From contig NZ_BDHH01000013.1 of the NCBI RefSeq assembly GCF_001748365.1, forward strand, positions 95,654 to 159,653: DNA of 64,000 bases, in the 5' to 3' direction. Under the pieces are notes generated by a model, which was not told the DNA's origin, did not search any database, and saw nothing but the letters and a program-made list of their open reading frames with translations. Below, piece by piece: positions 25,612 through 34,562 of this stretch; position 1 is the stretch's first letter; every line of letters starts with the position of its first letter. The translations under genes and the position numbers were made by a program. Origin of the DNA: Fusibacter sp. 3D3. GTDB taxonomy: Bacteria > Bacillota > Clostridia > Peptostreptococcales > Acidaminobacteraceae.

Positions 25612-25736
25612 GCCTAACACGTCGGTTACCTAAATCACTCAGATGTCACAGCCCTTGCAGTGCAAGGACTTCGCCACTTTTCCTAAGGGAAAAGGAGTGA
25701 CTTCGGTAACCGCGGGAACGATGCAAGACGTTATCT
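25612..25736 (+). other. attC-like recombination site 2
   Basis: It begins with GCCTAAC (25612), 38 bases after the SEFIR gene, and ends with GTTATCT (25730). CGGTTACC (25623) and GGTAACCG (25705) are perfect complements, with inner hairpins (CCTTGCAGTGCAAGG; GTCAC/GTGAC). The next gene starts 22 bases after the right core, as expected for a cassette. It is GC-rich compared with its neighbours. Confidence 0.65.
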
Positions 25737-25757
25737 GAAAAATTTTAGGAGAATTAA

Positions 25758-26816
25758 ATGCAAAATATAAATAATGAATATGAAAATATTGCCAAGAGCA
25801 AAGGGGAAATCATACAGTCATATACAGAATTACTGGAGAAAGTATCTGATTTAGCTTATGATTTTCCAAAACATATATTGTATTTTAGGGGTCAAAAATA
25901 TGATTATACTACCCTTGATGGAAGAACCACATTGTATCCATCGATATATAGAGGTTTTCTTTCAAAAGATGAAATTAAAGGACGATTTAAAATATTAGAG
26001 GGCTCATCAAAAGCACTTATTGATGTTTCCAAGAAATATAGTTTAAAAGGTATCTCTGAAATGAGAAAAAAGAAACAAATTTTGTGGAGTATTTTACAGC
26101 ACTATGAAATATGCGATACCCCTTTACTCGATATTACTCATTCTCTGAGAACAGCATGTTCATTTGCACTAGAAAATAATGACGACTATGGATACGTCTA
26201 TGTGTTAGCAATGCCGTATTTGACTAATCGGATTACATATAATTCGGAAGAAGACTTGCTGCTGGTTAGATTGCTAAGCATTTCACCACCTGCTGCTAAG
26301 CGCCCATTTTATCAAGACGGCTACGTTGTTGGAACGCCAGATGTCACCGACAATTATGAAAGAAAAAATGAATTAGATGTTGTAAATCGCTTAGTCAGTA
26401 AGTTTAAAATCAACAATAGTCAAATGTTTTGGGGAAATGTTTTTTCTCCTTTGAGCAATGAATTTATGTATCCCAGTGATGATACTTTTAGACAAATTCA
26501 ACAAGAAGTAATTGAGTTAAGAAATAGAGGCTTTTATGACAATACCATTGGTGACTTTCTAAAATTGTGGAATGAATTAGAACGAGTCGTTAAAGGGCGT
26601 TCTAATTCAACTGAATATGCTTCAATAAATGTAGCCTATAAATTACTTAGTGATTCTAGCGAGCTGTTAAAAAAATATCACTCACAGTTTGACAAAGTAA
26701 GACAGTTTAGAAATGATTTAGTTCATGGAAAGACTAAAGGAATTGATGAACTAGAAATTGAGAAAAACATTATCATTTTACGAGATTTATTAGATGTTAT
26801 TGATCAGCAAAGTTGA
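25758..26816 (+). CDS. FRG-domain protein
   Basis: LYFRGQ with TTLYPSIYRGF marks the FRG domain (named for its Phe-Arg-Gly motif). ILQHYEICDTPLLDITHS is the second conserved block (HYG/PTPLLD-like). The C-terminal 120 residues are helical and contain FRNDLVHGK, like HEPN-type helical domains. FRG proteins are frequent in phage-defence and mobile regions; their biochemical activity is not settled. It sits in a cassette-like position after attC-like site 2. Confidence 0.8.
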   Translation: MQNINNEYENIAKSKGEIIQSYTELLEKVSDLAYDFPKHILYFRGQKYDYTTLDGRTTLYPSIYRGFLSKDEIKGRFKILEGSSKALIDVSKKYSLKGISEMRKKKQILWSILQHYEICDTPLLDITHSLRTACSFALENNDDYGYVYVLAMPYLTNRITYNSEEDLLLVRLLSISPPAAKRPFYQDGYVVGTPDVTDNYERKNELDVVNRLVSKFKINNSQMFWGNVFSPLSNEFMYPSDDTFRQIQQEVIELRNRGFYDNTIGDFLKLWNELERVVKGRSNSTEYASINVAYKLLSDSSELLKKYHSQFDKVRQFRNDLVHGKTKGIDELEIEKNIIILRDLLDVIDQQS

Positions 26817-26817
26817 A

Positions 26818-26886
26818 GATAAATGTATGCTCTGTATGCGATGCTGTAATTTTTGCCCTGAATCAGCGATCCTGACTAAAGAATAA
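26818..26886 (+). pseudogene. C-terminal scrap of a 2[4Fe-4S] ferredoxin-like protein
   Basis: The frame from 26818 reads DKCMLCMRCCNFCPESAI before a stop. This is the CxxCxxC...CP cluster motif of ferredoxin domains (as in EFR1-type flavodoxin-ferredoxin proteins). No start codon or upstream homologous sequence remains. Confidence 0.6.
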
Positions 26887-26917
26887 CCAAAATACAACTC
26901 AAGCGAGGACTAAATCA

Positions 26918-27421
26918 TTGAAGAAAATATATATCATCGGCATTGTAGGTGCAGGCAAAACAACATTTTCAAGAAACTTATCCCGAAAGCTTAACATCCA
27001 TCCCTATGAAATAGATGAAATCGCCTATAAACAAACTGAAAAAGGTAGACTTAAGCAAAGTGATGAAGAGCAGATTGCAACATTCAAAAGGATTAATGAA
27101 AAGCACATCTGGATAATAGAGGGCACTTATAGACCTAGTTGTCAGTACTTATTAGAAAATGCGGATACCATAATATTTCTAGATCCACCACTGTATGTGA
27201 GAAAGATAAGAATCATCAAGAGATTTCTAAAACAGCAACTGGGTATAGAAACCAGTCCTTATAAATCAGACCTAAAAATGTTAAAGGCCATGTTTAAATG
27301 GACTCATGATTTTGAAAAAAATAGAAAGGATTTTGAAATGCTGCTAAAAACATATGGGTCGAAATTAATCGTCATTCGCTCGCGACGTGAACTCAAAAAA
27401 GTCTTAGAACAAGATTGCTGA
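26918..27421 (+). CDS. P-loop kinase-like protein (FlaR/DNA topology modulation family)
   Basis: A Walker A motif (GIVGAGKTTFS) starts at residue 8, followed by HPYEIDEIAYK, IIEGTYRPSC and a lid-like arginine-rich segment (RKIRIIKRFLKQQ). This is the layout of shikimate/adenylate kinase-like proteins annotated as FlaR-type. The start is TTG 26918 with GCGAGGA about eight bases upstream. The substrate is unknown. Confidence 0.8.
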   Translation: MKKIYIIGIVGAGKTTFSRNLSRKLNIHPYEIDEIAYKQTEKGRLKQSDEEQIATFKRINEKHIWIIEGTYRPSCQYLLENADTIIFLDPPLYVRKIRIIKRFLKQQLGIETSPYKSDLKMLKAMFKWTHDFEKNRKDFEMLLKTYGSKLIVIRSRRELKKVLEQDC

Positions 27422-27559
27422 CAGGGACGTGCCCATAAATACATATGGTTATGCACATTTTAATGCATTTTTAATTTTTATTTGCTCTGTAAGTTTGGTA
27501 CAATTGATATAGCTTTAAAGTCTCAAATTCCACAAGTTGAACGCCCCTCTGCCCTATGA

Positions 27560-27640
27560 TGCGTTTACGGAAATTATCCGATACAACATACGATAGAGGG
27601 TTCCTGTGAAACTGGATTTTGACACTCGAACAACTTTATG
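27560..27640 (+). repeat. Dispersed intergenic repeat, copy B
   Basis: It shares TGCGTTTACGG at the left and AGGGTTCCTGTGAAACTG plus TTTTGACACTC at the right with 11029-11145. The TTGACA at 27619 has lost the matching TATAAT. The rest of the 259-base gap (27422-27680) shows no gene. Confidence 0.5.
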
Positions 27641-27680
27641 AAGACACAGATATCACCGACTCGGAAAGCAGGTTAAATAC

Positions 27681-28520
27681 ATGAAAGACAAGCATTACAA
27701 CACTTTTACCATGATAGGCCTAATTGCGTTAATCTGCCTGAGTACTTATTTATCGTATAAAGTGGTTCATCTTAATAGGGAATCTAGAGCTCTGTATGAT
27801 ACCGTTCATGAATTAGCTTATAGAGTAGAGGCACTTTCAGAGCAAATAGATCAATTAGAAAAGAAAGATCAACGCGTTCAAAATGCAAATTACAATGTGA
27901 CTACAGTGGAGAAGGCAGAGACAATCCTTGGCAGTATTCAGTTTACTGCCAAACTCAATAAAATCACTGAAAATCAAAAGATCACCCTATTATACCGTCC
28001 TTCCAGTTCATCGGAATGGTTAAAACAGCCTATAGTGGTCAACGAAGGTCACCTAGAATCCAAATTTGAGTTGCCCTATACAGACGATTACGAACTTCAG
28101 ATTATGTTCGAACAAGAAGGGGAAACTTTTTACGAAACACTTCCAAATTTGGACCTTCATACAAAATTAGACCATATGTTTTCTAGACACATCAACATGC
28201 ATAAAGTCACAGGCAACAAAATGGAGTTTGATGCGCAAATTGTACTCTTTCAATCCGATTTTGGTGTGAAGCTGGATTCTGCTCTATGTCACATTTACTA
28301 CAAGGATCAGCTTCAAAAAACTTATGATGTGATCCAAGAAACAGAAGCGGGAACTCAAAAAGAACCGCAATTACAAATGGAGCACCAAGATGCAGACTTT
28401 TGGTTTATCAACAAGAGTTACGCATTTGAAAATATCAATGATTTTAATCCTGAAAACATCAGAATCGAACTCCTATTAACCGATACTTTTGGAAACACGT
28501 ATTTGACAAATTTTGAATGA
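27681..28520 (+). CDS. Membrane-anchored coiled-coil protein, unknown function
   Basis: One hydrophobic anchor at residues 9-26, then a coiled coil (about 30-68; ALSEQIDQLEKKDQRV). A beta-rich domain of about 200 residues follows, presumably outside the cell. The adjacent gene encodes a smaller protein with the same anchor/coiled-coil layout, so the two may work together. No family recognised. Confidence 0.65.
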   Translation: MKDKHYNTFTMIGLIALICLSTYLSYKVVHLNRESRALYDTVHELAYRVEALSEQIDQLEKKDQRVQNANYNVTTVEKAETILGSIQFTAKLNKITENQKITLLYRPSSSSEWLKQPIVVNEGHLESKFELPYTDDYELQIMFEQEGETFYETLPNLDLHTKLDHMFSRHINMHKVTGNKMEFDAQIVLFQSDFGVKLDSALCHIYYKDQLQKTYDVIQETEAGTQKEPQLQMEHQDADFWFINKSYAFENINDFNPENIRIELLLTDTFGNTYLTNFE

Positions 28521-28547
28521 TACCCCCGATTAGAAAAGGTGGCGCAA

Positions 28548-29090
28548 ATGAAAAAGTTAGATGTTACCAAAATGATATGGATTGCTTTTACAATTTTACT
28601 TTTTGTTTTATATCTGAGCAGCAATGTCGCACTCAAAGAAGCACGCAATCTCAATATCACTTTAAATGAAGCATTATTGACTCTGAAAACCAGCTCTACG
28701 GCTCAAACAGATCAACTCAATGAATCTGTGATCAAATTACAAGACGAATTAGACGCACTTACAACAGAACACAGCACACTATCACAATCCTATGAGGCAC
28801 TGCTCATCAAATTGCCTATTATCGATGAATTTGAACTTTCATTAATCGAAAAAATGGGGATTACAGATCCCAACCAACTCTCTGAAGACTTAATGAATAA
28901 ACCTGAGCTGATTCCATATGAAGGTGTATTGGGTGGCACAATGGCGTTTACTCAAGTTTACCTCATCAGTGATCAATGGGCATTTGCAAAATTTGAAGAT
29001 GGACATATCATGGGGAGCGGGCTTTATCAGTATAAAGTAGGCAGTGATCATAGCATCACATGGGAATTGGTCAAGGCTAATCTTTATTAA
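28548..29090 (+). CDS. Membrane-anchored coiled-coil protein, unknown function
   Basis: Hydrophobic anchor at residues 8-25, coiled coil at 28-90, and a C-terminal domain of about 75 residues with Gly and aromatic residues (YEGVLGGTMAF; WAFAKFEDGHIMGSG). The start is ATG 28548 with AAAGGTGG upstream; GTG 28539 is an alternative. It follows the previous gene by 27 bases. Confidence 0.65.
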   Translation: MKKLDVTKMIWIAFTILLFVLYLSSNVALKEARNLNITLNEALLTLKTSSTAQTDQLNESVIKLQDELDALTTEHSTLSQSYEALLIKLPIIDEFELSLIEKMGITDPNQLSEDLMNKPELIPYEGVLGGTMAFTQVYLISDQWAFAKFEDGHIMGSGLYQYKVGSDHSITWELVKANLY

Positions 29091-29151
29091 GTTTAAGAGG
29101 TGAACGCCACAATTACAGATTGATATCAATAGAATCTAAGGAGTTTATTAA

Positions 29152-29649
29152 ATGACCAAGAGACCCACACTCATTTCTTTTATTGCGTATATTAGCATCA
29201 TCGCGGGTATTGCATCCTTTTTAGGCATTTTCTTTATGGGCTTCAGTACTCAAGAACCAATATCAAACAAGTTATTACTTCTAGACTTAATCTACAGTAT
29301 ACTATTTATGAGTACGGGTTATTATCTCTTAAAAGATCGAATCCTCGGATGGCAATTAGGACTCTTTAACCAATTACTTAGCGTCACAAAATGCTATGGC
29401 GCTTTAGTCTACATATTCATCAATATAAGTAGAATAGATTTTGATACAAATCACATTGGAGAGTATCTATTTAGATATGCCATTAATGCCCTCATAAGCA
29501 TGGGCCTTGTTTATTATTTTCTAAATTTGAAAACGCTTAATTTTTTTAAGATTGACGGTAAAATTAAAATTTTAACACTTCAGTACGCCATTTTACTATC
29601 CTTTGTTTTCATTTCCATTCAAATTGTGACACATACTATTTCACTTTAA
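29152..29649 (+). CDS. Four-segment membrane protein, unknown function
   Basis: 165 residues with hydrophobic segments near 8-27, 38-58, 68-90 and 100-125 plus a final one at 138-160. AAGGAG lies upstream of ATG 29152. No family recognised. Confidence 0.65.
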   Translation: MTKRPTLISFIAYISIIAGIASFLGIFFMGFSTQEPISNKLLLLDLIYSILFMSTGYYLLKDRILGWQLGLFNQLLSVTKCYGALVYIFINISRIDFDTNHIGEYLFRYAINALISMGLVYYFLNLKTLNFFKIDGKIKILTLQYAILLSFVFISIQIVTHTISL

Positions 29650-29796
29650 TAAAGAAAAAAGCGACGGATTTTCAATAGAAGCGTTCAATAATGTTAGATT
29701 GCCCTTAAATTCGGGTAACATTGTAATATCCATCTTTCTCAAAAAAATCGAAACTGAATTGTTAAAGGTCTATCAAATTGTGTTGGGGGTGTCAAA

Positions 29797-30324
29797 ATGA
29801 AAAACAAGCTTGTCATTACGGATCGAAAAATTCATAAAGTTAGTGTTGTCAATCAAAGTATTGAGCATTTGTGGTGGCTTTGGACCACTCATGAAGGCCT
29901 GAGAAAATTATTTGGTGCAGATAATAGAGTTGAACTAGAACCCTTTGGCGCCTTTGAAATTTACTTTAATGAGAATGAGGCTTCTGGGAATCAAGGCTCA
30001 GAATCGTGCCAAATTTTATCATACCTGCCCTACGAAATGCTTTCATTCACGTGGAATGCGCCCCCTTATAATACAGTTGTCAGAAATCACGCTTACAAAA
30101 CTTGGGTCGTTGTGAAATTTAAAGAAGTCAATAATGGCTATACGGCTGTTACGTTGACGCATTTGGGGTGGCCAGCAGGTGAAGCTTGGGATGAAGCACT
30201 TACTTATTTTGAAAAAACGTGGGGAACAGTGATGAAGCGCATGGAGACCATTAGCGCAGATACTGTAGATCCCTCTTCATTTTTTATCAAAGATCAAGAT
30301 GGCAAAATGATTGCCATTACTTGA
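29797..30324 (+). CDS. SRPBCC (AHSA1-like) domain protein
   Basis: VVNQSIEHLWWLWTTHEGL, LEPFGAFEIYF and VTLTHLGW are typical of the AHSA1/START-like SRPBCC fold, which binds hydrophobic ligands. Length (175) is normal. GGGGGTG lies before ATG 29797. It is 26 bases ahead of the P-type ATPase and may be co-transcribed; the ligand is unknown. Confidence 0.85.
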   Translation: MKNKLVITDRKIHKVSVVNQSIEHLWWLWTTHEGLRKLFGADNRVELEPFGAFEIYFNENEASGNQGSESCQILSYLPYEMLSFTWNAPPYNTVVRNHAYKTWVVVKFKEVNNGYTAVTLTHLGWPAGEAWDEALTYFEKTWGTVMKRMETISADTVDPSSFFIKDQDGKMIAIT

Positions 30325-30350
30325 AATAACGCAAGACGAAAGGAATTTTG

Positions 30351-33005
30351 ATGAATCATATGCACAGCACAGATATAAAAACAATCGCTGATACCTTTAA
30401 GACGGACCTTGAGAAAGGATTAACCCCTCAGCAAGCACAAGAAAATCTTGTTACCTTTGGAGAAAACAAATTAGAAGCAACTTCTAAAAGAACACTTTTT
30501 AATATGATTATGGATCAGTTTAAGGATTTTACAGTCATTATTTTAATCATTGCATCCATTATATCCATTGCACTGGGTGAAATGGTGGATGGCATCGTCA
30601 TCATTGGTATCGTCATCTTGAATGCCGCACTTGGCACTTATCAAGAAAATAAAGCAAGTAATGCCCTTGATGCACTAAAGTCCATGGCTTCGCCTAAGGC
30701 GAAAGTCTTGAGAGATCAATCCACTCAAGAAATTGATTCCAATCTTTTAGTCCCAGGAGATATCGTATTGCTGGAGGCAGGGGATTATGTGCCTGCTGAC
30801 CTGAGACTGCTTGAAAGCGTTAATCTTAAAATAGACGAATCCGCTCTGACAGGTGAATCCGTGCCTGTTGAGAAAGACACGCATGCATCCGTATCTGAAA
30901 AAGCACCTATCGGCGATCGGATTAATAGTGCCTATTCAGGGACTATAGTGACTTATGGTCGAGGTAAGGCCATCGTCGTCAATACCGGAATGAAAACTGA
31001 AATCGGTCATATTGCCACTATGCTCAACGAAGCGCCAGACGATTTGACGCCACTTCAAAAAAAACTTGCTGAATTTGGAAAGCTTCTCGGCATAATCTGT
31101 ATCGTCGTCAGCGTTGTCATCATGGGCCTTGGACTGCTTAGACATGAGGATTTACTTGAAATCTTTATGACTGCTGTTTCACTTGCCGTAGCCGCAATTC
31201 CTGAAGGTTTGCCCGCGGTGGTTACCACTGTATTGGCACTGGGCATGCAAAGAATGGTAAAAAGAAATGCGATTATGAAACGCCTAAGTGCGGTCGAAAC
31301 ACTTGGGAGTACAACTACAATCTGTTCTGATAAAACAGGGACTTTGACTCAAAATAAGATGACCGTTCAGAAAGTATACGCCAATCATAATGAGTACGAT
31401 GTCAGCGGAACGGGTTACACTTTAGACGGTGCTATCGAGGGTGATACCGATAATCTCAAAATGCTCCTATTAAGTGCAACGCTTTGTAACGATGCCCTCA
31501 TACAAGATGCAAAATGTATTGGGGACCCCACAGAGGGTGCTTTGGTTGTGCTTGCAGAAAAAGCAAAATACAGTCATGTGGCGTTAAGAGCATCTATTCC
31601 TAGAATAAACGAGTATCCTTTTGATTCCGTAAGAAAATTGATGACCACGGTCCACCAGATAGACGAGCAACTTGTAATGCTTACAAAAGGGGCACCAGAT
31701 GAATTAATCGCTAGATGCTCAGAAATTTTGATAAATGGTAAAAAAGAAATTTTGACGGATGATTTAAAAGTCAATTATTTGGATCAAAATAAACGCTACG
31801 CTGAACAGGCACTAAGGGTTATTGGATATGCCTATAAAACGCTTCCACAAGACTATACATTAGAACAAGAAGAAAGTGATATGATCTTTTTGGGGCTTAC
31901 AGGTATGATCGATCCGCCTAGAACTGAAGCGATTGATGCAATCGCCACTTGTAAAAAAGCCGGAATCAATGTGGTCATGATCACAGGAGATCATATCATC
32001 ACAGCCAGTGCCATCGGTGACAAACTTGGCATCTTAGATCAAGCGCATCGCGCCATAGAAGGTGCAGAAATCAATGAACTCAGTGATGAAGCGCTCATGA
32101 CTCTGGTTAAAGATGTCAACGTGTATGCACGTGTTTCTCCTGAGCACAAAGTTAGAATCGTCAATGCGATACAAGCTACAGGTCACGTTGTGGCCATGAC
32201 CGGAGACGGTGTAAACGATGCCCCTGCACTAAAAAATGCGGATATCGGTGTTGCCATGGGCATTACAGGCACGGATGTAAGCAAAGAAGCTGCCGATATG
32301 ATTTTAACGGATGATAACTTCGTGAGCATTGTCAGCGCAGTGGAAGAAGGGCGTATTATTTACAGCAACATTCGCAAATTTGTAGGCTTTTTACTCTCCT
32401 GTAATGTAGGTGAAATATTAATCATCTTCATCTCCATGTTGGCCAATTGGGGGGTGCCACTGGTGCCGATCCAATTACTTTGGGTAAACCTCGTTACAGA
32501 CTCTTTTCCCGCTTTTGCTTTAGGGGTGGAAAAAGGCGAGAAGGGGATTATGGATCATCCCCCTCGAGATAAAGATGAACCTATCGTCAATAAAAAGATG
32601 GGTGTCGCTATTATTTTTCAAAGTATTGGACTCATGTTTGCCGTCTTATCGGCATTTAAAATTGGAATGTCGATTGCGATTCAATCGGGAGCAAACGATC
32701 CTTTACTACTTGCCAGAACGTTTGCCTTTATGACACTTATTTTTGGAGAGATGCTACGTGCGTACTCCGCTAGGCGCGAAGATCAGTATTTGTGGCAATT
32801 TAATCCCTTTGGCAACAAGTATTTAAACATCTCTGTGTGCATTGCGATAGGCCTTTTATTTGTGGTGGTCTATACGCCGTTTTTACAAAATATATTTAAA
32901 ACGACCTCCATTAGTACTGAAAACTTTTTGATGATCTTAGGCCTGAGCTTTATTCCAACAGTCTTTGGCGAATTTTCAAAATTCATTATCAAGCGCATGA
33001 AGTAG
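30351..33005 (+). CDS. P2A-type cation-transporting ATPase (calcium pump-like)
   Basis: At about 884 residues, it has the full P-type layout. It starts with an N-terminal cation_ATPase_N domain ([15 protein letters not shown]). An A-domain TGES follows ([13 protein letters not shown]), then the M4 motif PEGLP. The phosphorylation motif is [13 protein letters not shown], and the hinge is [20 protein letters not shown]. The M4 and M5/M6 residues (NLVTDSFPA) are those of SERCA/PMCA-type Ca2+ pumps. ATG 30351 follows GAAAGGA. It probably exports Ca2+ (or Mn2+) from the cytoplasm. Confidence 0.93.
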   Translation: MNHMHSTDIKTIADTFKTDLEKGLTPQQAQENLVTFGENKLEATSKRTLFNMIMDQFKDFTVIILIIASIISIALGEMVDGIVIIGIVILNAALGTYQENKASNALDALKSMASPKAKVLRDQSTQEIDSNLLVPGDIVLLEAGDYVPADLRLLESVNLKIDESALTGESVPVEKDTHASVSEKAPIGDRINSAYSGTIVTYGRGKAIVVNTGMKTEIGHIATMLNEAPDDLTPLQKKLAEFGKLLGIICIVVSVVIMGLGLLRHEDLLEIFMTAVSLAVAAIPEGLPAVVTTVLALGMQRMVKRNAIMKRLSAVETLGSTTTICSDKTGTLTQNKMTVQKVYANHNEYDVSGTGYTLDGAIEGDTDNLKMLLLSATLCNDALIQDAKCIGDPTEGALVVLAEKAKYSHVALRASIPRINEYPFDSVRKLMTTVHQIDEQLVMLTKGAPDELIARCSEILINGKKEILTDDLKVNYLDQNKRYAEQALRVIGYAYKTLPQDYTLEQEESDMIFLGLTGMIDPPRTEAIDAIATCKKAGINVVMITGDHIITASAIGDKLGILDQAHRAIEGAEINELSDEALMTLVKDVNVYARVSPEHKVRIVNAIQATGHVVAMTGDGVNDAPALKNADIGVAMGITGTDVSKEAADMILTDDNFVSIVSAVEEGRIIYSNIRKFVGFLLSCNVGEILIIFISMLANWGVPLVPIQLLWVNLVTDSFPAFALGVEKGEKGIMDHPPRDKDEPIVNKKMGVAIIFQSIGLMFAVLSAFKIGMSIAIQSGANDPLLLARTFAFMTLIFGEMLRAYSARREDQYLWQFNPFGNKYLNISVCIAIGLLFVVVYTPFLQNIFKTTSISTENFLMILGLSFIPTVFGEFSKFIIKRMK

Positions 33006-33044
33006 ACAGTAGACCCGTGAGGTCCCCCTATTAGACGAAAACTA

Positions 33045-33084
33045 AAAATAGCTTTGAGACGTCACAAAATCTCAAAGCTATTTT
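33045..33084. terminator. Bidirectional terminator
   Basis: AAAATAGCTTTGAGA (33045) and TCTCAAAGCTATTTT (33070) form 15 perfect pairs. A/T runs on both sides allow use by both the ATPase gene and the convergent cyclase gene. Confidence 0.9.
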
Positions 33085-33153
33085 AATGAATTTTTACTAC
33101 TTTTTTAAGAACTTAATCCAATCAAAAGATTATAATGTAATGAGTAAAGCGGA

Positions 33154-34434
33154 TCAATAACGCACACGATTTCGACCGTTTGTTTTGGATTCATACAGTT
33201 TGTCATCTGCATACTTAATCATTTTATCAGAAGTATCACAAGCTTCAGAAAAACTCGCCACACCAAAAGATGCCGTTATTTTTATGGATAGCTCTTGATA
33301 AATAAAAACATGTTTAAAGAGTATATCCCTAAGTTTTTCGGAAATTTCGATAGCCTCTTTTACATTGGTTTCAGGCAGTAAAATGATGAATTCCTCACCA
33401 CCCCAACGTGCGACAGAATCTATACGCCTCACATTTTTTACAATGATCTGTGAGACTTCTGTTAGGATTAAATCACCACCACCGTGACCATAGATATCGT
33501 TAACGGCCTTAAAGTGATCTAAATCAAACATTATAATAGAAATGCCCTTTTTATATCTGGCATGTCGCTCTATTTCTCTTTGAAATAATTCGGTGAAATA
33601 AGTTCTATTGTAAAGTTTTGTGAGACCATCTGTACGAGAAAGTATCAGCAATTCTTCAAGAAGAGAACTCTTTTCAGAGATATCTCTTAAGACGGCAGTC
33701 ATTTCTAATTTTCCATTGACATAAATTTTGGAAATAGTGACCTCAAGTGGCACTTCAGAACCATCACGCCTTAAACCGGTTATCGCAGAACGCTCTTGCA
33801 TAGGTCTTGAAGTAATTGTAGATTTTTCAAAATGATGCACATAATCCACGTGCTTCTCTCTAAACCGAGCAGGGATTAAATCCGTTAAAGGCGATCCCAC
33901 TGCAGTTTTAGAATTTATCCCGAAGATTTCACAAGCAGCTTTGTTGATCATCATGATATTTTGCTCATCATCTACGGAAATAATACCATCATAGGCAGAT
34001 TGGACAACCGCTTCATATCGGTTATTGACTTCGCTTAACTGTTTTTCAAGTATTTTTTTCTCAGTAATATCAATACAGGTGTTGATAACACGCGAAGGAG
34101 GACCCTCTTCAATTAAAACAGGTGAAAAAATAGAACGCCACCACTTGGTTGAAAATTTATATTCATAAATAAGTTCTATTTCTTTAGAGAGCATTGATTC
34201 AAGCGCTTCATTCATGAGTTTAACAATTTCATGAATATTATAACTTGGGAATATTTTTTTGATCTCTTGATTTAAACTTTCTTCAACAGTCCCTTTCATT
34301 AAATTTTCATAGATTTTATTGGCCGATATCAATACAAACTTGCCATTTTCGGAATCTTTTTCGTAAATTGCAAAGCCTGCACCGATGCGCTCAATAGAAT
34401 CCTTTAAAAGTTCATGATTTCCATTGTTAAACAT
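33154..34434 (-). CDS. PAS-PAS-GGDEF diguanylate cyclase
   Basis: Two PAS domains (residues about 15-125 and 145-255; the second has DGIISVDDEQNIMMINKAAC) precede a GGDEF domain. The catalytic loop is RWGGEEFIILLP, so the active site is intact (GGEEF). The upstream RxxD inhibitory site is not evident. It would make cyclic di-GMP in response to a PAS signal. On the minus strand the ATG follows AAAAGGAGA. It has no membrane segment. Confidence 0.92.
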   Translation of the reverse strand: MFNNGNHELLKDSIERIGAGFAIYEKDSENGKFVLISANKIYENLMKGTVEESLNQEIKKIFPSYNIHEIVKLMNEALESMLSKEIELIYEYKFSTKWWRSIFSPVLIEEGPPSRVINTCIDITEKKILEKQLSEVNNRYEAVVQSAYDGIISVDDEQNIMMINKAACEIFGINSKTAVGSPLTDLIPARFREKHVDYVHHFEKSTITSRPMQERSAITGLRRDGSEVPLEVTISKIYVNGKLEMTAVLRDISEKSSLLEELLILSRTDGLTKLYNRTYFTELFQREIERHARYKKGISIIMFDLDHFKAVNDIYGHGGGDLILTEVSQIIVKNVRRIDSVARWGGEEFIILLPETNVKEAIEISEKLRDILFKHVFIYQELSIKITASFGVASFSEACDTSDKMIKYADDKLYESKTNGRNRVRY

Positions 34435-34562
34435 AGGGCGTTCTCCTTTTTAGAATTAACAGTTCAAGTTTATTTATCCCTATTAATACCCAAAATTATT
34501 GCTACTATGCGATTATAACCTTATTGGATAATCGTTATTCATGCACACATCGGAGGTTCAAA

